Shown: positions 9,191 to 18,391, numbered from the stretch's first letter. The stretch: DNA of 64,000 nt from REEB95 sp035934235 (GCA_035934235.1 DASYYB010000027.1:1-64000); one strand, 5' to 3'. Notes: generated from the letters alone by a model not told the origin. Numbers and translations: made by a program.

Positions 9191-10723
9191 TCAATTGAGT
9201 TCGAAGCCGACCTGGCCCATCGGCATCGCAGCTTTGCGGCCGTCGGGCAGCGTGGTCACGGCGGCGGCGGGCGCCGGCGCCGGGATGCTCGGCGGCTGCG
9301 TCTGCGGGCCGTTCATCTGGCCGTTCAGGATCATGTCGGCGTCGGTCGGCGTTTGCAGTCCGTCGTTGGGCGTCGCCATCGGACCGTTGACCGGTTTGAC
9401 GAGATAGGGCGTCACCAGGATCACCAGTTCGCTTTCGTTACGCTGGAACGCCTCCGACCGGAACAACTGGCCGAGGACCGGGATGTCGCCGAGCCACGGG
9501 AACTTGTTGAGGTTCTGCGTCATGTTGTTCTGGATCAGGCCGCCGATCGCGAAGGTCTGGCCGCTGCCCAGCTCGACGGTCGTCTCGGCGCGCCGCGTCG
9601 ATAGACCGGGCACCGAAACGCCAGCGACCGTGATGGCAGTGGAGTTGTCGATCTGGCTGACCTCGGGCTCGACGTGCAGGCTGATCCGGCCGCTGTTCAA
9701 GATCGTGGCGACGAACGACAGGCTGACGCCGAATTTCTTGTAATCGATGGTGACGACGGCGCTGCCGCCGGTGCCGGATTGCGGCACGGGGACCGGGAAT
9801 TCGCCGCCGGCGAGGAAGCTCGCCTTCTGGCCCGACACCGCCGTCAAGTTGGGTTCAGCCAGGATGGTGACCAAACCTTGATCTTCGAGCGCCGAAATCA
9901 AGCCGTTGATGCTCTGATGGCCGAACCGGGCGCCGCCGAAAATGTTGCCGACCGTTTGGCTGCCCTGGATCGACGTCGCCTGCGTGTTGAAGCCGTTCAC
10001 CGTGCTTCCGGGCAGCGCCGGCACGACCTTCGTCACCGTGGAATTGGCGATGACGCTGGTTCCGGCGGTCACCAGGCCGAAGGCCACGGCGCCATTGTTG
10101 CTGATGTTTTGCCAATCGATGCCGAACTGCTTCTCGACGCTGCGCGAAACCTCGGCGACGCGCACATGCAGGTTCACCTGATTGGGCGCGACCAGCTGCA
10201 TCTTGTTGACCAGCTGCTTCGGATCGGGAACGTAGCGCGCGGCGATCTGGCGGATGTCGTCGCCTTCGGCGGGTGACTTGACCGGCCCTTCGAGCACGAT
10301 TGAATTGTCCACCGGCCGGGCTTCGACCTTGGTGCCGGGCACCAGCTGATCGAGGGCGCGTTGCAGGTCGCTGGCATCGGCGTGCACGACGATCGGGCTG
10401 TTGATCAGGACGTTGTCCTCTTTGTCGAGCGCGAACAACGTGGTTGAGCCGGCGGCCTTGCCGACGAGATAGATGATGGTCGGCGATTTAACCTGGATGT
10501 CGGCGATGGTGGGATCGGCGACGAAAATATTTCCCGCCGGCCGCTCGAGGCGCAGGATGACGCCCTTGCCACTGGCGAGCGAGATCACCTGTCCATTCGG
10601 CGCGATGATCTGCGGTCCGGCAAAGGCCACGGCCGGCGCCAGTGCTAGGCTGAGCGACATCACGAACGCGAGCGCCTGGATTGCGCGCACGACGAATCGG
10701 TTATGGCTGCGACGCAGGATCAT
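9191..10723 (-). CDS. cpaC: Tad pilus outer-membrane secretin CpaC/RcpA
   Basis: The 510-residue protein is the secretin through which the Flp pilus exits. It has a signal peptide ending near AFAGP, an N-terminal pilus-secretin domain (GKGVILRLERPAGNIFVADPTIADIQV), a BON-like segment (LQRALDQLVPGTKVEARPVDNSIVLEGPV), and a C-terminal secretin domain (LITILAEPNLTAVSGQ-type core, FLAGGEFPVPV, VEPEVSQID, RRAETTVELGSGQTFAIGGLI). The proline- and alanine-rich last 60 residues are variable. It overlaps cpaB upstream by 4 bases (ATGA). Confidence 0.94.
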   Translation of the reverse strand: MILRRSHNRFVVRAIQALAFVMSLSLALAPAVAFAGPQIIAPNGQVISLASGKGVILRLERPAGNIFVADPTIADIQVKSPTIIYLVGKAAGSTTLFALDKEDNVLINSPIVVHADASDLQRALDQLVPGTKVEARPVDNSIVLEGPVKSPAEGDDIRQIAARYVPDPKQLVNKMQLVAPNQVNLHVRVAEVSRSVEKQFGIDWQNISNNGAVAFGLVTAGTSVIANSTVTKVVPALPGSTVNGFNTQATSIQGSQTVGNIFGGARFGHQSINGLISALEDQGLVTILAEPNLTAVSGQKASFLAGGEFPVPVPQSGTGGSAVVTIDYKKFGVSLSFVATILNSGRISLHVEPEVSQIDNSTAITVAGVSVPGLSTRRAETTVELGSGQTFAIGGLIQNNMTQNLNKFPWLGDIPVLGQLFRSEAFQRNESELVILVTPYLVKPVNGPMATPNDGLQTPTDADMILNGQMNGPQTQPPSIPAPAPAAAVTTLPDGRKAAMPMGQVGFELN

Positions 10724-11739
10724 TTGCCCACCGCCCGTCCGGCCGCACCGATGGCTTTTGCCGTGGCGGCTCCGGCGGCGCCGACCGCCGAGCTCGGCGG
10801 CGCGGCCGCCGACGGCGCGGAGGCCGTCTCGACGGCGCGGCCGCCGCTGAATTCGACCGACGATTTGCTCGTGCCGCGAATCACGTCGACCTGATCGGAC
10901 GCGCTCGACGAGCCTGCGGTCCGGTGATGCGCGAAGGGAATCTCGACCGCGTCGGTGTCCCAGGTGAGCGTCGGCTGATGCGGCGCCGCGTCGTTCTCAG
11001 CGGTGCCGACGCTACGCAACGTCATCGCCAGCTTGCCCATTTCAGGCAGCAGCACGACGACCTCGGCTTGTTTCGGCGTCACTTCGAGCGTGGCGGTGCG
11101 CGCCAGCGGCGCGTCATGCGCCTGGTCGTTGATCTTCTGGTCGATGGCGAGCACGCGAATGTCCTGCAAGACGGTCTCGGACATGCGGCGCGACTGTGCA
11201 TTCTTGTCGGTGGACGGGACATCCATCGTCAGGATCAGATCGACGCGGTCGCCCGGCATCGCCAAGCCAGACAGGCCGGCGCCGCTTTGCAGCGGCACGG
11301 TGATGGCGCGGTAACCCGGCGTGACGATCGCGGCGAGGAAGCCGCGGTCGCCTTTCTCGACGATGCGCAGATCGGTGATCGGTTCGCCCGGCGCGATGCC
11401 GCTCTTCGCCACCGAGCCGACGATCGTCGAGAGGTTGATCGTGCCCTTGACCATGTAGGACTTGGACACGTCGTTGTCCGGCCAGCTTTGCCAGGCGAGA
11501 TCCTCGGTGCGGATGAAGTGGCCTGCGGGGAGTGCCTTGGCCGCGACCAGGATCATCTTGGGCGGCGGTGGTGCCGCCATCTGCGCCACGGGCGCGGCAG
11601 CCTCGGTGCGGACGTGCTCGACCCACGCGCGCACGACCAGCGCGGTGACCAGGGACAGCACCATGGCGGTCGCCAGCAGCAGCAATCGGCGGGGCGGCAG
11701 TGTTGCGAACATCGCGCGGTCGGTCCTCTCAGCGTCCAT
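10720..11739 (-). CDS. cpaB: Flp pilus assembly protein CpaB/RcpC
   Basis: The 339-residue protein has one N-terminal membrane anchor (LLLLATAMVLSLVTALVV) followed by a SAF-type domain (MILVAAKALPAGHFIRTEDL) and the RcpC/CpaB domain (RAITVPLQSGAGLSGLAMPGDRVDLILT), which is the family signature. The C-terminal 60 residues are Ala/Ser-rich. It is the first gene of the minus-strand tad run. An internal ATG at residue 10 (MFATLPP) is also possible, since a GAGAGGA motif precedes it. Confidence 0.92.
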   Translation of the reverse strand: MDAERTDRAMFATLPPRRLLLLATAMVLSLVTALVVRAWVEHVRTEAAAPVAQMAAPPPPKMILVAAKALPAGHFIRTEDLAWQSWPDNDVSKSYMVKGTINLSTIVGSVAKSGIAPGEPITDLRIVEKGDRGFLAAIVTPGYRAITVPLQSGAGLSGLAMPGDRVDLILTMDVPSTDKNAQSRRMSETVLQDIRVLAIDQKINDQAHDAPLARTATLEVTPKQAEVVVLLPEMGKLAMTLRSVGTAENDAAPHQPTLTWDTDAVEIPFAHHRTAGSSSASDQVDVIRGTSKSSVEFSGGRAVETASAPSAAAPPSSAVGAAGAATAKAIGAAGRAVGK

Positions 11740-11879
11740 CCCGGCCGGTACCGTCTGGACCGTTACGAACGGTCGTCGGCGGGCGGGTTTTAAGTGAATC
11801 GATTTTGGCGAACTCTGGTTAATACCCGGTGAAAACCACGCGGAATCCGCGCCTTAGGCCAACAGACATGGCGGCTGAC

Positions 11880-12842
11880 CTATTGGGCGGCGACGGCTTC
11901 GGGCGCCTTGTCGGCCGCGGCCTGACTGGTTGGCCGGGCCGCCGGCGCGGCGAAATGGACGCCCATCAGGGCCGTGCGGTCGGCGGCATCGCTGCGGTCG
12001 CTGGCGGCATTGCGATAGGCGGCGAGTTCGCTGTCCAAGGCGGCGCGATCGGTGTCGCTGGTGATCACGTGCTGCGCCTTGTCCATGTCGCCGTGCGCGG
12101 CTTCGATGAAGGCGAGGTTGCGGCGATAACGCGGTTCGGCGTTCGGCAAGGCGACGAGCGCGGTCAGGGTCTTGACGGCGCCGTCGTAATCGCCCGACAG
12201 GAACTGGGCCATCGCCAAATTGTTGAGCAATCCCTTGTGCTCAGGCGTAATCGCGAGGCCGGCCCGGTAATTCTTGATCGCGACATCGTATTGGCCCATC
12301 GAGCTATAGGCGACCCCGATCGCGCTGAACAGCGCGGGATCGTCCTTGCGGGTTTCGAGCGCGATGTTGAATTCGTCAATCGCCGCCTGTGGCGAGCCGC
12401 GCACCAGCATCAGCTCGCCCATGCGGAAGGCCGCTTCCGAATCGTTCGGCTTGAGCACCTGGACCAGGTGATAGGCCTCGTAAGCCTGGGTGTACTGGCC
12501 AAGCGCGATATCGACCTGACCCAGCCGCAGCAAAGGCGCCGGCGAATTCGGATCGTCGCTGTGCGCCTGCCGGTAGAAGGCGGCGGCCGCGGCGTTGTCG
12601 CCCTTGGCGACGGCTTCGTCGCCACGCTCGAGCGCCGGTTTCGATGCCTCCGCGTCCTTGTGAATGGCTTCGGTTTGCGCGGCGGCGATTTTCTCCGCGG
12701 TTGCCGTTTCCTTTTCGCCGACGCTGGCGCACCCCGACAACGCCAAGGCGCAGGCGGCCGCCAGCATGACAATCCACAGGGCGTCGATACCGCGCGCGAT
12801 GCGCATAGGCGCGGCGACGGCGGTAATCTTGGAACGCAACAC
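11880..12842 (-). CDS. TPR-repeat lipoprotein of the Tad locus (TadD-like)
   Basis: The protein has about 320 residues with a lipoprotein signal (AAACALALSGC-A), then an alpha-helical region with several tetratricopeptide repeats (e.g. FYRQAHSDDPNSPAPLLRLG, LFSAIGVAYSSMGQYDVAIK, LLNNLAMAQFLSGDYDGAVK). I chose GTG 12842 because GAGGGG lies 6 bases upstream; an earlier in-frame GTG (12860) precedes that ribosome site. Such proteins (TadD) occur in tad loci and help secretin or pilus assembly. It is separated from cpaB by 140 bases and probably has its own promoter in the AT-rich spacer behind it. It ends in an Ala-rich tail. Confidence 0.8.
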   Translation of the reverse strand: MLRSKITAVAAPMRIARGIDALWIVMLAAACALALSGCASVGEKETATAEKIAAAQTEAIHKDAEASKPALERGDEAVAKGDNAAAAAFYRQAHSDDPNSPAPLLRLGQVDIALGQYTQAYEAYHLVQVLKPNDSEAAFRMGELMLVRGSPQAAIDEFNIALETRKDDPALFSAIGVAYSSMGQYDVAIKNYRAGLAITPEHKGLLNNLAMAQFLSGDYDGAVKTLTALVALPNAEPRYRRNLAFIEAAHGDMDKAQHVITSDTDRAALDSELAAYRNAASDRSDAADRTALMGVHFAAPAARPTSQAAADKAPEAVAAQ

Positions 12843-12860
12843 GGTTATCCCCTCGCACAC

Positions 12861-13089
12861 TGACGGGAATGGTTAGCGGGAGTGTCGCGCCTTGTGGTTA
12901 AGTATCAGTGAAGTCAGCAATTTAACCGTGACACCGGCAAAAACGCCGACGCGGTACCATTGCGGCGTCAATCGTACCGTCACTCGAAATGTATTTACGA
13001 TAAAAGCACTATGTATTTGATTCTATTTTATTTGTGATGCCGCGCAATCGATCTATATTTGCCTAATCGTCTGTTAACGGAGCGCCGTC
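12861..13089. promoter_or_regulatory. AT-rich divergent spacer between the TPR lipoprotein and the Flp pilin
   Basis: This 229-base spacer separates the minus-strand tad genes from the plus-strand pilin. Positions about 12985-13070 are strikingly AT-rich for this genome (runs such as tctattttatttgtg), as expected of a promoter for a highly expressed pilin. No single -35/-10 pair is convincing. GGAG at 13079-13082 is the pilin ribosome site. Confidence 0.5.
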
Positions 13090-13257
13090 TTGACCGCCTT
13101 CCTTCGCCGTCTCGCCGCCGACGAATCCGGCGTCACCGCGATCGAGTACAGCTTGATTTGCGCCTTGATGGGCCTGGTCGTGGTCACGAACCTGCGCGAC
13201 GTCGGGACCGCGCTCAACGCCACGTTCACGACGCTCGCGAACGCGCTCGGCCGCTAG
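13090..13257 (+). CDS. flp: Flp/Fap-type pilin subunit (TTG start)
   Basis: A 55-residue protein starts at TTG 13090, with GGAG 7 bases upstream. The sequence TAFLRRLAADESGVTAIEYS is followed by a hydrophobic stretch (LICALMGLVVV) and a short polar tail ending in NALGR. This is the hallmark of Flp pilins: a short leader with G immediately before a TAIEY-like motif, where the prepilin peptidase cuts. Residue 20 is Ser where most Flp pilins have Gly. It is the only plus-strand member of the tad locus here and is easily missed because of its size and TTG start. It is the structural subunit of the Tad pilus. Confidence 0.85.
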   Translation: MTAFLRRLAADESGVTAIEYSLICALMGLVVVTNLRDVGTALNATFTTLANALGR

Positions 13258-13354
13258 ACGAAACAAAACACTTATCGCCGCGAACGATGGCGGCACCGAT
13301 CGCGCCTCCGAGACGGCCGGCGCGATCAACGCCTTGATCTCGGCGCGCTGAACG

Positions 13355-13924
13355 TCAGCGCACAATGCGCGCTTCGACCTCGGCACAGAGATAGTGATAA
13401 AGGCAGATGTGAACCTGCTGGATGAACGGCGTATCGGTCGCCGGCACCGCCAGCAGGATATCGGCTTTGGGCGCGAGCTTGCCGCCACCCGCGCCGGTCA
13501 GCGCCACCACCGTCATTCCTTTCTGGTGCGCCGTCTCGGCGGCGGCGATCACGTTCTTCGAATTGCCGCTGGTCGACAGTGCCAGCAGCACGCCGCCGGC
13601 CTCGCCAAACGCCTCGACCTGGCGGGCGAATGCGCCGTCGTAGCTATAGTCGTTGCTCCAGGCGGTGACGACGGCCGGATCGGCCACCAGCGCCATCGCC
13701 TTGAGCGCGCGGCGTTCCTTCTTGTAGCGGCCGACCAACTCGCCGGCGATGTGCATCGCATCGGCCGCCGACCCGCCGTTGCCGCAAATCAGCAGTGGCT
13801 TCTGGGATGCCAGCGCCGTGTGGATGACGTCGATCGCCCGCGCGACCTGGGCCTCGTCGAGTGCGGCCGCGGCGGCGGCAAGGACGTCGCGCGACGCGTC
13901 GAGATAAGATCTGATTCCACCCAT
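13355..13924 (-). CDS. SIS-domain phosphoheptose isomerase (GmhA-like)
   Basis: The protein has 189 residues from ATG 13924 (MGGIRSYLDASRD). The SIS sugar-isomerase domain includes LLICGNGGSAADAMHIAGEL, RYKKERRALKAMAL and LALSTSGNSKNVIAAAETA, which match GmhA, the enzyme converting sedoheptulose 7-phosphate to D-glycero-heptose 7-phosphate for LPS or other heptose glycans. The DTPFIQQVHICLYHYLCAEVE segment near the C-terminus carries the conserved His region. Later heptose genes (hldE, gmhB) are not in the window. A longer open frame extends 26 codons upstream but lacks a good start. Confidence 0.82.
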   Translation of the reverse strand: MGGIRSYLDASRDVLAAAAAALDEAQVARAIDVIHTALASQKPLLICGNGGSAADAMHIAGELVGRYKKERRALKAMALVADPAVVTAWSNDYSYDGAFARQVEAFGEAGGVLLALSTSGNSKNVIAAAETAHQKGMTVVALTGAGGGKLAPKADILLAVPATDTPFIQQVHICLYHYLCAEVEARIVR

Positions 13925-14100
13925 GATCCCCGCCGCGTATATGGCATGACCCGGCGCACGCATAAAGCGCCGATTTGCCGCGCGTCGGCGCGAGTGCTGC
14001 ATTGCGGCGGGTGCGCTTCAGGGCATCCGCCGAACCGGGCTACCATAAGGGTTGCCCGACAACCGGAACGGGTTCGGTTCGGCCCAGGAGAGACCACACC

Positions 14101-15936
14101 ATGACGCAATGGGTTCGGTTCGAGCGCGACGGCCGCATCGGTTTCGGCACGCTCGATGGCGACACGATCGCGGTTCACGGCGGTGACATGTTCGCCGGCG
14201 CGAAGCCGACCGGCGAAACCGTCAAACGCAGCGCGGTCAAGCTGTTGGCGCCGTGCGAGCCGTCGAAGATGGTCTGCCTGTGGAACAACTTCCATCAGCT
14301 CGCCGCCAAGAATAATTTTTCGGTGCCGCCCGATCCGCTTTACTTCCTCAAGGCCAACAACGCGTTTTGCGGTCCCGACACGCCGATCGAGCGGCCCAAA
14401 TCCTATTCCGGCCGGATCGTCTACGAAGGCGAGCTCGGCGTTGTCATTGGCAAGAAGTGCTCGATGGTGAGCGAGGCCGAAGCGCCCGGCTATATCTTCG
14501 GCTACACCTGCGTCAACGACGTCACCGCCGTCGATCTGTTGAAGAAGGATCCGTCCTTCGACCAATGGGTCCGCGCCAAGAGCTTCGATACCTTCGGGCC
14601 TTTTGGTCCCGTGATTACAACGGGCGTCGATCCGATGAAGCTCAACGTCCGCACCATCCTCAACAACAAGGAAGTGCAGAATTATCCGGTTGCGGACATG
14701 TTCTTTCCGCCGGCGAAGCTGGTGGCGATGGTATCGCGCGACATGACGCTCATGCCGGGCGACATCATTTCCTGCGGCACGTCGCTCGGCGCCGGCGTGA
14801 TGCCCGGAGCGCACAATATCATCGACGTGGTGATCGACGGCGTCGGTAGCTTGCGCAATCCGTTCGACCAGATCGTTCCGAGCCCCTATCTGCTCAAGGA
14901 AGCGCCCAAGCCGATGCGCATTTGTGTCGTCGGCGCCGGCGCAATCGGCGGCCTGATCGCAGCCAAGCTCGCGCTCGCCGGCAATCCGGTCACGGTCGTC
15001 GATATCGGGCCCCATCTGGCCGCCATCAAGGCAAACGGCATCAAGCTCGAATGGGAAACCGGCAAGACCGAAATCGCCAAGGTCACGGCGGTTGACAACG
15101 TGGCCGACGCCGGCAAGCAAGAACTCGTCATCCTCGCCGTCAAGGCGCATCACCTCGAAGAGGCGGTCAGGGACATCGATCACGTGCTCGACGCCGACAC
15201 CGCAATCCTGACCGTGCAGAACGGCCTGCCGTGGTGGTACTTCCAGCGCCTCGGCGGCAAGTACGATGGCCGCAAGCTCGACAGCCTCGATCCGACCGGC
15301 GTGCTGACGAAGAAGGTCGATCCCAACCGGTTGATCGGTTGCGTCGTCTATCCGGCGGCGGCCGTGACGGCGCCGGGCGTCGTGCATCGTGTCGAAGGCG
15401 ACCGCTTTCCGGTCGGCGAGCTCGACGGCAAGGACACCGAACGCGTCAAGCGGCTGCACGACGTGCTCACCAAGGCCGGTCTCAAGTCGCGCGTGCTCAA
15501 GGACATCCGCGCCGAAATCTGGCTCAAGGCCTGGGGCAATCTGTCGTTCAATCCGATCAGTGCGTTGACGCACGCGACGCTGGTCGACATTTGCCGCTTC
15601 CCGGAGACGCGCCATCTGGCGGCGCGGATGATGGAAGAGGCCGAGACCATCGCCAAAAAGCTCGGCGTCATCTTCCGGGTCTCGATCGAAAAGCGCATCG
15701 AGGGCGCCGAAAGCGTCGGCGCGCACAAGACCTCGATGTTGCAGGATGTCGAGGCTGGCCGCGCGCTCGAGACCGAGGCGTTGATCGGCTCGATCCTCGA
15801 AATGGCGCGCATCACCGAGACGCCGACGCCGGCGATCGAATCGGTCTATGCCTTGGTCAAGCTGTTGAACAAGGTGATGGTGACCGGGAGCGTCGCCGTC
15901 GTCGAAAAGCCGTCGGACGGCGTCAAGGCGGCTTAG
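14101..15936 (+). CDS. Fusion of a fumarylacetoacetate-hydrolase domain and a ketopantoate-reductase domain
   Basis: The 611-residue protein has two enzyme modules in one frame. Residues 1-270 are a FAH-family domain (RIVYEGELGVVIGKKC, GYTCVNDVTAVDLLKKD, RAKSFDTFGPFGPVI), including the Glu/Asp metal ligands of that fold. Residues 272-611 are a PanE/ApbA-type 2-dehydropantoate 2-reductase-like domain, with a Rossmann motif (MRICVVGAGAIGGLIAAKL), VKAHHLEEAV, VQNGLPWW and the C-terminal helical part with KAWGNLSFNPISAL. The reductase half begins exactly at a Met (nt 14914) where a separate gene would start, and no stop intervenes. The second domain could use NAD(P)H to reduce a 2-oxo acid released or formed by the first. 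The substrate is unknown. It overlaps the convergent GMC gene by 4 bases. Confidence 0.85.
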   Translation: MTQWVRFERDGRIGFGTLDGDTIAVHGGDMFAGAKPTGETVKRSAVKLLAPCEPSKMVCLWNNFHQLAAKNNFSVPPDPLYFLKANNAFCGPDTPIERPKSYSGRIVYEGELGVVIGKKCSMVSEAEAPGYIFGYTCVNDVTAVDLLKKDPSFDQWVRAKSFDTFGPFGPVITTGVDPMKLNVRTILNNKEVQNYPVADMFFPPAKLVAMVSRDMTLMPGDIISCGTSLGAGVMPGAHNIIDVVIDGVGSLRNPFDQIVPSPYLLKEAPKPMRICVVGAGAIGGLIAAKLALAGNPVTVVDIGPHLAAIKANGIKLEWETGKTEIAKVTAVDNVADAGKQELVILAVKAHHLEEAVRDIDHVLDADTAILTVQNGLPWWYFQRLGGKYDGRKLDSLDPTGVLTKKVDPNRLIGCVVYPAAAVTAPGVVHRVEGDRFPVGELDGKDTERVKRLHDVLTKAGLKSRVLKDIRAEIWLKAWGNLSFNPISALTHATLVDICRFPETRHLAARMMEEAETIAKKLGVIFRVSIEKRIEGAESVGAHKTSMLQDVEAGRALETEALIGSILEMARITETPTPAIESVYALVKLLNKVMVTGSVAVVEKPSDGVKAA

Positions 15937-17618
15937 CGCGGCGCCGGACTCACGCCGCGGCGGATCAGGTCGGCGGCGCGTTCGGCCAGCAGCAGCGTCG
16001 GCAGGTTGGTGTTGGCGCTTGGAATACGCGGCATGATCGAGGCGTCGACGACGCGCAAGCCCTGTACGCCATAGACCCGGCATTCCGCGTCGACGACGGC
16101 ACGCGGGTCGTCGGCGCGGCCGATGGCGCAGGTGCCGGCTGGATGGAACATCGGCGCGGCGGCGGCGAGGATTTCCTCCGGCGATAGCGGCGCATGACGC
16201 CTTCCGTCGGCCACCATGCGTCCGGGTGCAACGGCGCGGCTGATCGCCAATCGCCGCAGCGCGGCCGGTCCGTCGATGATCGCCGACGCTAGCATGGCCT
16301 TCGTACGGCCGATGGCGCCGCGACTGTTGAAGCGGTGCAACGGCGGGTCTTTCGGCAGCAGATAGAGTTCGCGATAGGTCTGCCGCACCGCTGGATCGAC
16401 AAGGAGTCGTTCGGCGAACCGTCCGGCGGTGACCAGCCGCGCGGCATCGCGTTCATCCGACAGCAGCCGGAACGAAACTCGCGGCGCCGCATCCGGATCG
16501 GCCGAGCCGAGCGCGACGGTGCCGCGCGACATCGGTGCGTACAAGGCCGCCGCGACGATGCCGATACGGGCGCCGAACGCGCGCGCGCTGACGCGTCCGA
16601 TCGCGCACAGCAACAGATCGCCGGCCGGACAATCGGCATAGCCGGACGATAGCCGCAAGCCGGCCACGGCATAGTGTCGGCCGCCACGCGGCACGCCCGT
16701 ACCCGGATTGAGGGTCAGCGCGAAGTGAATGAAAACGTGGTTCTGAAGATTTTGTCCGACGCCGGCGCGATCCGCGATCGGCCGGACGCCGATCCGCGCC
16801 AGAGACGCGGCCGGTCCGATGCCGGCGCGCAGCAACAGTGCCGGCGACTGGATGCCGCCTGCCGACACGATCACTTCGCGGGCCGCCAGCCGCCGCCGCG
16901 CGCCACGCTGTTCGACCTCGACGCCACCGACACGCGTGCCATCGACCGTCAAACCGACAACCCGCGTCTCGGCCAGAATTGTCAGATTGCGCCGCTGTCG
17001 CACCGCCGCGGTCAGATAGCAACGCGCGCTGCCAGCGCGTTCGCCGGCTTGGTGGTTGAGAGGCATGGCGAAGAATCCGTCGGCCGCCACCGTGTTGATG
17101 TCGTCATGAAACGGCAAGCCACGCGTTGCCGCGGCGTGCTCCATCGCGCGCGCGAAACCGGGCCACTCGTCCCGGGCGAGGCGTCGGATTCCGGGCGGCG
17201 TCGTCGCGTTGCCAATCTCGGTCCCGTCCACGCGATTGATGCGCTGGAAAAACGGCGACAGGTCTGCCCAGCTCCAGCCCGTCGCGCCCGCCTGCGCCCA
17301 GCCGTCATAGTCGCTCGGCAAGCCGCGCAGCGCCCACATGCCCATGACGCTCGAGCCGCCGCCCATGACGCGCGCTTGCGTGAACGGTCGCGGCGGCGTG
17401 CCGTCGACCATGCTGGCTTCGAGGCCGGGCCAGAAATAATCCGGGTTGAAATACGCGCTTGGAAAGACGTCACGGATGTCGGCGGGGACGGCGCCGGGCG
17501 GCGTATCGGGCCCGGCTTCGATCAGCACGACGCGGCAGGCCGGATCTTCCGATAGGCGCGCCGCCAAGACCGCCCCGGCCGTGCCGCCGCCGACGATGAT
17601 GAAATCCGCCTGCTTCAC
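15933..17618 (-). CDS. GMC-family FAD-dependent oxidoreductase (choline dehydrogenase-like)
   Basis: The 561-residue protein has the FAD-binding motif DFIIVGGGTAGAVLAARLSE at the N-terminus, the GMC signature region (ARVMGGGSSVMGMWALRG), the second GMC signature (VSAGGIQSPALLLRAGIG), and the C-terminal catalytic block with FHPAGTCAIG and a late Asn in SANTNLPT. GMC enzymes oxidise alcohols with FAD and usually feed electrons to quinone or O2. The substrate cannot be read from the sequence. It is tail-to-tail with the FAH/PanE fusion and probably not in its operon. Confidence 0.9.
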   Translation of the reverse strand: MKQADFIIVGGGTAGAVLAARLSEDPACRVVLIEAGPDTPPGAVPADIRDVFPSAYFNPDYFWPGLEASMVDGTPPRPFTQARVMGGGSSVMGMWALRGLPSDYDGWAQAGATGWSWADLSPFFQRINRVDGTEIGNATTPPGIRRLARDEWPGFARAMEHAAATRGLPFHDDINTVAADGFFAMPLNHQAGERAGSARCYLTAAVRQRRNLTILAETRVVGLTVDGTRVGGVEVEQRGARRRLAAREVIVSAGGIQSPALLLRAGIGPAASLARIGVRPIADRAGVGQNLQNHVFIHFALTLNPGTGVPRGGRHYAVAGLRLSSGYADCPAGDLLLCAIGRVSARAFGARIGIVAAALYAPMSRGTVALGSADPDAAPRVSFRLLSDERDAARLVTAGRFAERLLVDPAVRQTYRELYLLPKDPPLHRFNSRGAIGRTKAMLASAIIDGPAALRRLAISRAVAPGRMVADGRRHAPLSPEEILAAAAPMFHPAGTCAIGRADDPRAVVDAECRVYGVQGLRVVDASIMPRIPSANTNLPTLLLAERAADLIRRGVSPAPR

Positions 17619-17794
17619 GCGTCACCGTCCTGCCGCGCGATCTTACGCGCCCCCGCGCCATTCTTGCATACGTTCGCGGAGCCGCCGATCGCGATCGTTT
17701 ACGGCACGGTCAACGCGCAACCGGAATCGGCGGCGCGCCGGTTATTACGGGCGGAAGGGCGGCGGCGGCACGTGGCAAAGCCGCTGAGCGACAA

Positions 17795-18106
17795 CTAGCG
17801 GAGCGCGCTTCTTGCCGTTGCCTGCCACATCTGAACCGCAAGCACATGCAGCGCGATCTGCTGGTAACTCGCGCGTTGCGCGGCGGTAAGATGTTGGTCG
17901 ACGTTGCCAATCACGAAATGCATGGTCGGCAACGGTTCGACATTGCGGTATCGTAAGTGGTGCATGCGCCGCCGAGCAATCTCGATTTCGTCGCTCGAGA
18001 CGGCGTTCGCCGCACGCGGCACGACGGTGACGCGAGCGCCGGATGGACGTGCCCCAATGTTCGTTTTTGGCGCGTTGACGACGACGTTTCGCGGGCCTTG
18101 GTCCAT
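17795..18106 (-). CDS. Hypothetical protein, 103 residues
   Basis: A soluble protein starts at ATG 18106 with a strong GGAGGA 5 bases upstream. It opens MDQGPRNVVVNAPKTNIG and contains an alpha-helical C-terminal half (AARASYQQIALHVLAVQMWQ-like). There is no signal peptide or membrane segment. I do not recognise the family. It lies 42 bases downstream of another small gene on the same strand and is probably co-transcribed with it. The strong ribosome site supports a real gene. Confidence 0.55.
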   Translation of the reverse strand: MDQGPRNVVVNAPKTNIGARPSGARVTVVPRAANAVSSDEIEIARRRMHHLRYRNVEPLPTMHFVIGNVDQHLTAAQRASYQQIALHVLAVQMWQATARSALR

Positions 18107-18148
18107 GTGCTCCTCCAATCGATTTGTTGCGGCAGGTTTGACGAGCCT

Positions 18149-18391
18149 TCACTGGTTCAAAGGGTTTAGCGGCAGCCGGAGCCAAGCCTGAATTTCCACC
18201 TTCAGCGCATTGATCGCCTCGGCCGCCAGCGGGACCAAAACGTCCTGGCCTTCCAGGGACTCAAAGCGAATGGTTGGCCAGTCCCATGTCCCGTTGCCGA
18301 ACGAGACCACCCCCTTCATGCGCGGAAGCAGAAACGGTCCTGTTCCCTGAAGATCCACCATCCGAGCGAAAGGAACCGGCGCCGACGACAT
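18149..18391 (-). CDS. Hypothetical protein, 80 residues
   Basis: A small soluble protein starts at ATG 18391, preceded by GAGGAG at 8 bases. It contains a mixed region (PRMKGVVSFGNGTWDWPTIR) and a C-terminal helix (LAAEAINALKVEIQAWL). I do not recognise the family. Together with the 103-residue gene downstream it forms a two-gene unit. Clear ribosome sites and the absence of a competing frame support it. Confidence 0.5.
   Translation of the reverse strand: MSSAPVPFARMVDLQGTGPFLLPRMKGVVSFGNGTWDWPTIRFESLEGQDVLVPLAAEAINALKVEIQAWLRLPLNPLNQ

Noticed and set aside
13789..16083. A 764-codon minus-strand open frame
   Set aside because: Antisense to the FAH/PanE fusion; composition is a shadow and no domain is seen.
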